45,277 bases of DNA from Calocera cornea HHB12733. Taxonomy: Eukaryota > Basidiomycota > Dacrymycetes > Dacrymycetales > Dacrymycetaceae. The stretch spans positions 151,045 through 196,321 of the forward strand of contig KV423961.1 of assembly GCA_001632435.1 (NCBI GenBank), written 5' to 3'. The translations under genes were made by a program, and so were the position numbers. The notes beneath the pieces are model-generated. The model saw only the letters and a list, made by a program, of their open reading frames with translations. It did not search any database and was not told the DNA's origin. Shown here in pieces: positions 39,706-45,277 of the stretch (position 1 is its first letter; every line of letters begins with the position of its first letter).

Positions 39706-40508
39706 CTAGAGGAGCATGGCTCCCAGTGCCATCCCCAGCGCGCACAAGGCGATCCCGACCATGCCCTGGGTGGGTACCTCCAGCCTGCCGGCAGCGGACC
39801 CGGACCCGCCCGTCGCGCTCGTGCTGGCCCCACTGGCCTTGCTGCTCGCTGCGCTTCCGAGGCTGCTGATCGCGCTCCCGGCAGAGGCGCTTATCCCGCT
39901 GGCGGTGGAGGAGAGGCCTGCGGCGAGGCTTGAGAGTGCGGTGGAGAGGGAGGAGGAGGTCTGCGAGGCGACGGACGAGGAGGAGCCTGCTGCTGCGCCG
40001 GACTGGGTTGAGGCGCCGGAGGAGGAGGAGGCGCGCGAAGAGGCGGCTTCGGCGCTCGAGGAGGTGGAACCGGCGGATATGGACGAGAAGGCGCTCGTCG
40101 CGGCCGCTGCGCTCGAGTTGGCCGCGGCGGCGATGGAGCTGGACTGGGCTAGGAAGCTGCTGGTGGCGGCTGCGCAGATCTGCTGGCCGATCTGCACGCC
40201 CGCCGCTGCGTCGGTGGCGTTGCAGTTGTCGTTGAGGCAGTTCTGGAAGGCGGTGATGAAGTTGGCCGACTGGCAGTACTCGTAGATGTTCGTTGCGCCC
40301 GGGGCGAGTGAGCCTGCCTCAGACTCCTTGACGGTGATGCAGAGGGTGACGCAGGGGGGGAGGTTGGAGGGGAGCGTCTGGGAGAGCGCGAGGAGGGAGG
40401 CGCCCAGGCTGCGTAGGGGACACATAGGGGACGAGGGTCAGACATTAGTGGAATGTACGGAGGAATGAGGTGGGCGGCTTACAGGAGGACGGCGGTCGTG
40501 AAGCGCAT
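39706..40508 (-). CDS. Ser/Ala-rich GPI-anchored protein with CFEM-like domain
   Basis: Exons 40508-40483 and 40408-39706 (intron 74 nt) give 242 residues. The signal peptide is MRFTTAVLLLGASLLALSQT, supplied partly by the 26-nt first exon. A Cys domain follows at about 25-95: LPPCVTLC, YEYCQS, NCLNDNC, QQIC. Only six Cys are visible where a canonical CFEM has eight. After that comes a long Ser/Ala/Gly low-complexity stalk and a hydrophobic end (GMVGIALCALGMALGAMLL), fitting GPI attachment. CFEM proteins lie in the wall or plasma membrane and in some fungi bind haem or act in host interaction. The role here is unknown. Confidence 0.82.
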
Positions 40509-40804
40509 GATGGGTGGTCTCACAGCGCAAGTGCGTTACGGTTGCTTGGGAGTGTCAGCCGGGGGGGACACGGGCAGAGGGGGTCTGTTGGGAACGGGAC
40601 GACGGCTGGGGAGGCGAACCTGACCATCGCCTCACAAGCCACCAGGCTTATGTACCCGCAAACTGCCCTCCCCTCCCCCTCACGCACACGCCAACTTCTC
40701 GCACTAGAGCACCCGCCCGCACACCTCGAGGCCTCCTCCCACCCCCAATCGGCCCCCCCACACCCTCCCTCCCACCGATTGAGACCATCCAGGGTCCCCG
40801 ACAC

Positions 40805-40832
40805 GGAATACGGAATTCGAATTCCGTATTCC
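40805..40832. promoter_or_regulatory. perfect 28-bp palindrome
   Basis: GGAATACGGAATTC is followed at once by its exact reverse complement GAATTCCGTATTCC. The last part is repeated once more as GTATTCCGTG. It lies about 300 bp upstream of the CFEM-like gene start. Confidence 0.6.
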
Positions 40833-40907
40833 GTATTCCGTGGTGGCTGTACCCCTTTGCTTCCGTCGTTTTTGCTTCCGGGTGGGGGTTTGCTTCCGCT
40901 AGGGTAG

Positions 40908-40923
40908 CACGTGATAGCACGTG
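40908..40923. promoter_or_regulatory. paired CACGTG E-boxes
   Basis: AGCACGTG occurs twice, ten bases apart centre to centre (CACGTG at 40908 and 40918). CACGTG is the site of bHLH factors such as Cbf1. It lies between the divergent CFEM-like gene and the 3' end of the next gene, about 400 bp from the CFEM start. Confidence 0.45.
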
Positions 40924-41186
40924 CTGTAGCTTCTCCGCGAAGTGGTAGTAAAAGAATAAAGAATTCATTTCTCACCCATTTCTGCATCAATTTAAGAACT
41001 TTTTTAACCCCTACAAGGGCATGTTCAGGGCTATCTACAGGGTCATTTTCAGCGCCAATTTATGATTATTTTGCAAACTATTCTAGGAGCCTTTTTTCCG
41101 CCTATTGCGTTACCTAGCTAGCTTATGTTGGCGGGCTTTTCTGGGTTTTCTACACTATCACAGACAACAATGAACACAGCTATCTA

Positions 41187-42777
41187 CTACTTCTGAGGGG
41201 CAGTAAGCCATTTAGGATCAACAGGAAGGAGGGGGGGGGAAATGGAGAAGGGCCCATTGGCAGGAATCTCGAGGGCGATCTTCAAGACGCGGAAGCCTTG
41301 ATCAGCCGGGTTCGGGTGGAGCTCCCAGACCGAGTTCTGGCCATTGGTGAACCTCAGGACGGCGCGTCCTTTGCAATCGTGGCGGCACCTGAAGTGATAG
41401 GCCCCCTCGGCAGTCTTCTTGTTGAACTCCATCACCAGGCCGCACTTCGGGCAGTCCAAGTCGTGCTCGTTGCCCGTGAGATTCCTGGATGGGGCCCCCC
41501 AAGTGTACCGGAAGCCCACACCGCCAGCGCCAAACACAAATATGTCGAGTCCAAAGAGCGGGTTGGAGAGCTCTTTGTCATAGCCCTTGAGGATCGCCTG
41601 CTCTTCAGGTTGTCCATCGCGATAGAAGCTGCGCATGAACTTGGCCAACCACATCTCTGCCACGCGCTGGGAATTGAAGGTGTTGGCGGTAAACGCAACC
41701 ACTGTCTTGAAACCGCCACTGGAAGCAAGTTTAAGTACACTTCTTAGAGAAGAGATACTTTACTTACGTGCACTCCTTCACAGAGGGCAAAGCCTGCAAC
41801 ACCATACCACTGCACGTGAGGAGTACCAGGGTCGACTCCACGCAGACATCCAAGGGCTTCACTGCTCCCAGGACCGCAGTACAGATCTGGAATTGCAATT
41901 AGATTACCCAGTTCTCCAGCATGAAATAAGAGGAACTTACCTGTATGGGCGTTCCATACTTATGGTACTTGTCGCCCTTGTTGTACAACAGCTTGCCATC
42001 ACCGTCGTTGCTGTGCACATCGACTACCATGAGGATGTGAAAGTTCTTCTTGTAGCTGTCCCATGTCATAAGTAACTTTCTTTGTCAGAGGAAAGAAGAC
42101 ACTTACTACTTGGTAACTTTGGAGACTAGCTCTGCGATGTACCTCTGGATGTCACCCAAGCCGTGACTTTCCCTCGACGCCGGAGCAGCATTCGACGACC
42201 ACGTAGTACGATTGCTTTCCAGCACAACATCCACCCAATGAGCACGATGGGACTACAGGCATTTAGATAGGACACCAGCATGTGCAACAAACTTACCACT
42301 TTGGAAGACATGTACGTCTCCCCCAAGTAGCCCTTCACAATCTTCGAAGACAAGTCGGACATGCTGAACTTGTCCTTCTCCTGCCAGTGCACCATGACGA
42401 CAATGATCGGCTCCGCACGGACAGGGTCTTGAGACCATGCTTGCATGGTGCCATTGTAGTTGTACTGTGAAATGTAAGTACCTTACTTGAGAGGCAGAAA
42501 AGGTACTTACATCCGGACGCCTATCCAAGACATCCTTGTAGCACTTCACACAGAGGACTCCGCCAGGGCGCTGAGCCTGCTCTCTGGTCACCGAAGCACA
42601 TCCACGGCCACCCTCTGTGTTGATGCAGAAAATGCGGCCGCACCCCTCACAGTCCACTAGAGCGGCAGCCTGAAAGCTGCCCCTGCAAACAGAACAATGC
42701 TGAGAGATAGTGTCAGGACTCACCAAAACCGATCCCTCACGATATAGGATCTTGAACCGAGAAGGCACGAACCCCAT
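41187..42777 (-). CDS. zinc-finger protein with CHAT/caspase-like domain, six exons
   Basis: Exons 42777-42511, 42464-42297, 42252-42107, 42055-41941, 41886-41768 and 41718-41187 (introns 44-54 nt) give 448 residues, every junction in phase. Eight Cys (28, 31, 43, 46, 51, 60, 76, 79) form a cross-brace-like finger at 28-79 (CSVC, CEGCGRIFC, CVKC). A central domain has IIVVMVHW, then HILMVVDVHSNDGDGKLLY with His207, and ESTLVLLTCSG with Cys257, 50 residues on. It continues GGFKTVVAFTANTFNSQRVA and FMRSFYRDG, which is the order and spacing seen in CHAT/caspase-fold peptidases. A zinc ribbon follows (C361, C364, C383, C387). The start is the first ATG in the open frame. No family name is certain. 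Confidence 0.7.
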
Positions 42778-43228
42778 CTCGACAATCTCGAAACCATTTC
42801 GACAGAGCGTCCCTATTCTGCAAAGGTAAGAGGTGCTTGCCCTAAACTGACTGTACAGTTCCCCTTTTCGAAGATGCTTCCGGCCTTCTCGTATATAGTA
42901 TCGACCTGTTCGTAGTTTCGTCCTTAGATCTGATCTCTTAGGATCCTCCACAATACTTGTGTAGTTGAACTAGGCATCGCGATCTCAATCGAAACATCGA
43001 AACCTCAGCAACCTCTCGATACTGTCAGGCGAACTCTCACGATATCTGGTGCTCAGCTTTCCTCCACTATTCCCATATCGTCCCTCTCGCTCGACATCTC
43101 GTCTCCTTCTCGATACTCTCGGACCGCTTTCGCAGACAGCCTTGTGTCTAGTATTGTGTGCCCTGATAGAAGATCAGATCTCGAAACACCGACTCTGTCC
43201 TGCGATACCACCAAGTCTCTCTCGAACT
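42778..43228 (+). mobile_element. probable 5' LTR and leader of a Ty3/gypsy element
   Basis: A candidate LTR starts TGTACAGTTCC at 42852, with TATATAG near 42894, AGATCTGATCTCTTAGGATC and a possible end in CTCTCA near 43040. TGGTGCTCAGC at 43047 could be a primer-binding site. The borders are uncertain because the 3' LTR is outside the window. Confidence 0.4.
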
Positions 43229-44296
43229 ATGGCCGACATCCCAAACTCTACCCCTGCCCAGGAGCAGACTGCAGTTCCGCAACCGGAACAGCACGATACT
43301 CCGTTCTCGCAACTCCCAGTTGATGACAAGATCAACACTCTCCTCATCGAGATCGCGAGACTCCAAGGTCTCGCGGATGCTCAGGCATCTCGTGGCACGA
43401 AAGGACCGAAGGTCGCAACCCCTGACCCTTTCGATGGTACTCGTACCAAAACCGCAACCTTTATTCGCCAAGTCGAGCTTTATGTGCAGTCTCGGTCCCA
43501 CGAATTCCATACCGACAAAGATCGCATCCTGTTCGCCCTTTCGTACATGAAAGGAGGAATTGCTGGTCAATGGGCTGATCGATCTTTGGACGAAATCACT
43601 GCGAAACCTGGCACGATCAACACGAACTGGAAAGAATTTCTCGAAGACATTCGAAAGACCTTTTCGGACCCCGATCCTGGGCACACCGCCCGCCGAACCC
43701 TCGAGACTCTTCGACAAGGCGCGAAATCAGCTGATGAGTATGTCATGGCCTTCAAGGAGTCAGCATCTCGGTCAGGATACAATGATATCGCACTTATCGA
43801 GAAGTTCGAACATGGACTCCACCCAAAGATTGTAGACAGGATCTACTCTCTACCAGACCAACTCGAGACCCTCGAACAGTGGTACGAATATGCCTCGAGA
43901 TTTGACAATCAGTGGCGAATGCGCGAAGCACATCGAACTGGCGCCTTCGATACCAAGACCCCAGTTCGATATGGCAATCTGAACCGAACATTGCCAATCT
44001 CGCAAAGTCGCACTGCAGTCTCGAGTGCCTCACAGCCGAAGGTTGATATCGACCCTGGAGTTCCAATGGATATCGACAACTCTCGGCGCGATCGTACTCT
44101 GGTTCGATGCTACAACTGCCAAAAGATGGGGCACTTCAGCCGAGACTGTCCCGAACCATCTCGACGGATTCGCGGAATCAACTTCGAGGATCTGCGAACC
44201 CTTATTCGAGATGAGATGTCCAAGGCCAACCCTGTCTCAAAGGTCGAACCACCCACCGAAATGAGCTCGAAGCCTGTCGAGAAGACGGATTTTTGA
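43229..44296 (+). CDS. Ty3/gypsy Gag
   Basis: This protein has 355 residues from ATG 43229 (MADIPNSTPAQEQ). A retrotransposon-gag capsid domain spans about 80-260, with FALSYMKGGIAGQWADRS, NTNWKEFLEDIRKTFSDPD and IEKFEHGLHPKIVDRIYSLP. The zinc knuckle CYNCQKMGHFSRDC is at 294-307. It ends at TGA 44294-44296 within GATTTTTGA. Gag packages the element RNA in virus-like particles. The frame is intact, so the element may be young. Confidence 0.93.
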   Translation: MADIPNSTPAQEQTAVPQPEQHDTPFSQLPVDDKINTLLIEIARLQGLADAQASRGTKGPKVATPDPFDGTRTKTATFIRQVELYVQSRSHEFHTDKDRILFALSYMKGGIAGQWADRSLDEITAKPGTINTNWKEFLEDIRKTFSDPDPGHTARRTLETLRQGAKSADEYVMAFKESASRSGYNDIALIEKFEHGLHPKIVDRIYSLPDQLETLEQWYEYASRFDNQWRMREAHRTGAFDTKTPVRYGNLNRTLPISQSRTAVSSASQPKVDIDPGVPMDIDNSRRDRTLVRCYNCQKMGHFSRDCPEPSRRIRGINFEDLRTLIRDEMSKANPVSKVEPPTEMSSKPVEKTDF

Positions 44297-45277
44297 GAAG
44301 GTCAGCTGGAAGTAGCACGAACCGCCTGACCGATATACCCGATAGTTTGACTAAGAAGATTTCTGGTATTGAAATGAACTCTGTGAAAATCGAGGTCATG
44401 AGACTGCCCGAGATGTCTGCGAAACTGTCGAAAGTGCAACCCACTCCACACGAGAACATCCGACACACCGAGGGTCGCCGTCGAGAACTCGAAATCAACA
44501 TCCAGCTCCAAGCTTTGGACTCTGGAAAGAAGTTCGATATGCTCGCACTCCTCGATTCTGGTGCAACTGGCTTGTTCCTTGATACGAACTTTGTTCGACA
44601 CCACGGTATCAGCACGATAAAGCTGGGCAGGGCCTCCCCAGTCTACAACATTGATGGCACACCCAATGAGGCAGGTGCAATCACGGAAGTTGCCGAAATG
44701 ATTGTTCGATATGGCGAACACACTGAGAGGGCCATACTCCATGTCACCGGACTTGGCCGAAGAAATATTATCGTAGGGTTTCCGTGGCTTTCAAAGCACA
44801 ACCCCGAGATCGATTGGACGAAAGGGACAGTCTCGTTGACGAGATGCCCCAATGAGTGTGCATTGAAGATTCGAACTCTTCGAACTGCGCGGAAACAGCA
44901 AAGGAGAACCCGAAAAGCCATGCCTCTCATTATCGAGGATGGACAAGAAGACGAACTAGGAGGGGATGATCTCGATAATACCCTCGAAACTGAAGATCGA
45001 CTATGGGTCCAGTGGATCGGTCCCCAGGACCAGAATGTTCGAGCAACCGAGAGTGTTTCGGCACGTCTCGCGGCTGCACAGGCACAAGGGCAAGACTCAA
45101 ATGCCAAATTCGAAGATATCGTGCCAATCGAGTACCATTCGTTTCAAGAAGTGTTTTCGAAGAAATCTTTCGACCAACTTCCAGAATCTCGACCTTGGGA
45201 TCACGCTATCGAGCTGAAACCGGGTACAGAATCGCGCAGTTCGAAGGTGTACCCCCTATCCCTCCCTGAACAGAAGC
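44293..45277 (+). CDS. Ty3/gypsy Pol, 5' part (protease and linker), cut by the window end
   Basis: The -1 frame is open from before the Gag stop to the window end, 328 codons. It holds the aspartic protease signature ALLDSGATGLFLDTNFV near 44540-44590, GHNIIVG-like GRRNIIVGFPWLS, and then EYHSFQEVFSK followed by LPESRPWDHAIELKPG, the usual lead-in to reverse transcriptase. The T5 run at 44290-44294 next to the Gag stop would allow a -1 slip of tRNA-Phe. No stops or shifts are seen within the visible part. Confidence 0.9.
   Translation, partial: MRRSAGSSTNRLTDIPDSLTKKISGIEMNSVKIEVMRLPEMSAKLSKVQPTPHENIRHTEGRRRELEINIQLQALDSGKKFDMLALLDSGATGLFLDTNFVRHHGISTIKLGRASPVYNIDGTPNEAGAITEVAEMIVRYGEHTERAILHVTGLGRRNIIVGFPWLSKHNPEIDWTKGTVSLTRCPNECALKIRTLRTARKQQRRTRKAMPLIIEDGQEDELGGDDLDNTLETEDRLWVQWIGPQDQNVRATESVSARLAAAQAQGQDSNAKFEDIVPIEYHSFQEVFSKKSFDQLPESRPWDHAIELKPGTESRSSKVYPLSLPEQK

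Noticed and set aside
39716..40285. 189-codon frame on the + strand over the CFEM-like gene
   Set aside because: It is antisense to a Ser/Ala-rich low-complexity stretch, which leaves the other strand open by composition.
42683..42723. GTGAGT..TTTGCAG stretch that looks like an intron in the zinc-finger gene
   Set aside because: Removing it brings a stop a few codons later, while reading through keeps the first Cys pair of the finger.
42778..42951. Extension of the zinc-finger gene upstream to 42951
   Set aside because: The first codon there is GTG and the region overlaps the probable gypsy LTR. The first ATG in frame is at 42777.

Overview
This window is nuclear DNA from a filamentous basidiomycete, most likely an agaricomycete. 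The reasons are spliceosomal introns of about 44-92 nt with GT..AG ends and CTRAY-like branch points, an ER chaperone ending in HDEL, a mitochondrial complex III hinge protein, a CFEM-type GPI protein, a KRE9/KNH-type wall protein, a GH28 pectinase, and Tc1, Fot1/pogo and Ty3/gypsy elements. I saw no rRNA, tRNA or CRISPR. Intron borders were read by eye.

Region 1 (1-26.2 kb) is the unusual part. Six genes (998, 3293, 5511, 8931 on +; 20753 on -; a spliced one at 25528 on +) and one decayed relic (12.4-12.8 kb, -) encode secreted proteins of one family. Each has a signal peptide and a short Pro/Cys-Glu-Pro start. Most then carry tandem 12-residue units of the type R-S-F-D-D-E-x-x-x-L-x-G, or, in the sixth, 42-residue units with a Cys pair. 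The bodies have diverged: charged coiled tails, His-rich tails, Cys repeats. The promoters have not. All six carry TATAAA followed, exactly 34 bp downstream start to start, by the perfect palindrome CACTGCAGTG. They also share a 5'UTR box (CTGCCGGTCAGG) 63-72 nt before the ATG and a distal box with an ACGCGT core 187-274 bp before the TATA. An alpha/beta-hydrolase (intact at 10970-12080, decayed at 4.3, 8.1 and 21.5 kb) and an NAD(P)-binding SDR-like gene (intact at 22320-23206, pseudogene at 7.2-8.1 kb) are interleaved. The blocks SDR-esterase-repeat gene at 7.2-10.0 kb (+) and 23.2-20.1 kb (-) are inverted segmental duplicates.

Region 2 (13.0-19.9 kb), between the two blocks, is a nest of mobile elements. 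A Tc1/mariner element with TA target duplication interrupts an unknown, already decayed gene. The Tc1 element is itself split by a 464-bp solo-LTR-like insertion. Next comes a pair of 633-bp direct repeats, the second interrupted by a 1863-bp Fot1/pogo element.

Region 3 (26.7-42.8 kb) is mostly ordinary: KRE9-like wall protein, QCR6, GH28 enzyme, an MFS sugar transporter with an apparent 1-nt frameshift, BiP/Kar2, a 54-residue secreted peptide with a pheromone-like WC..C end, a Ser/Ala-rich CFEM-like GPI protein, and a six-exon gene that looks like a zinc-finger plus CHAT/caspase-like protein.

Region 4 (42.85 kb to the end) is the 5' part of a Ty3/gypsy element. Gag ends in a stop inside a T5 run, and protease/pol continues in the -1 frame off the window edge.

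The most novel signal is the promoter-locked family of repeat precursors in Region 1. It is a candidate set of Kex2-type processed secreted peptides. Their function is unknown.
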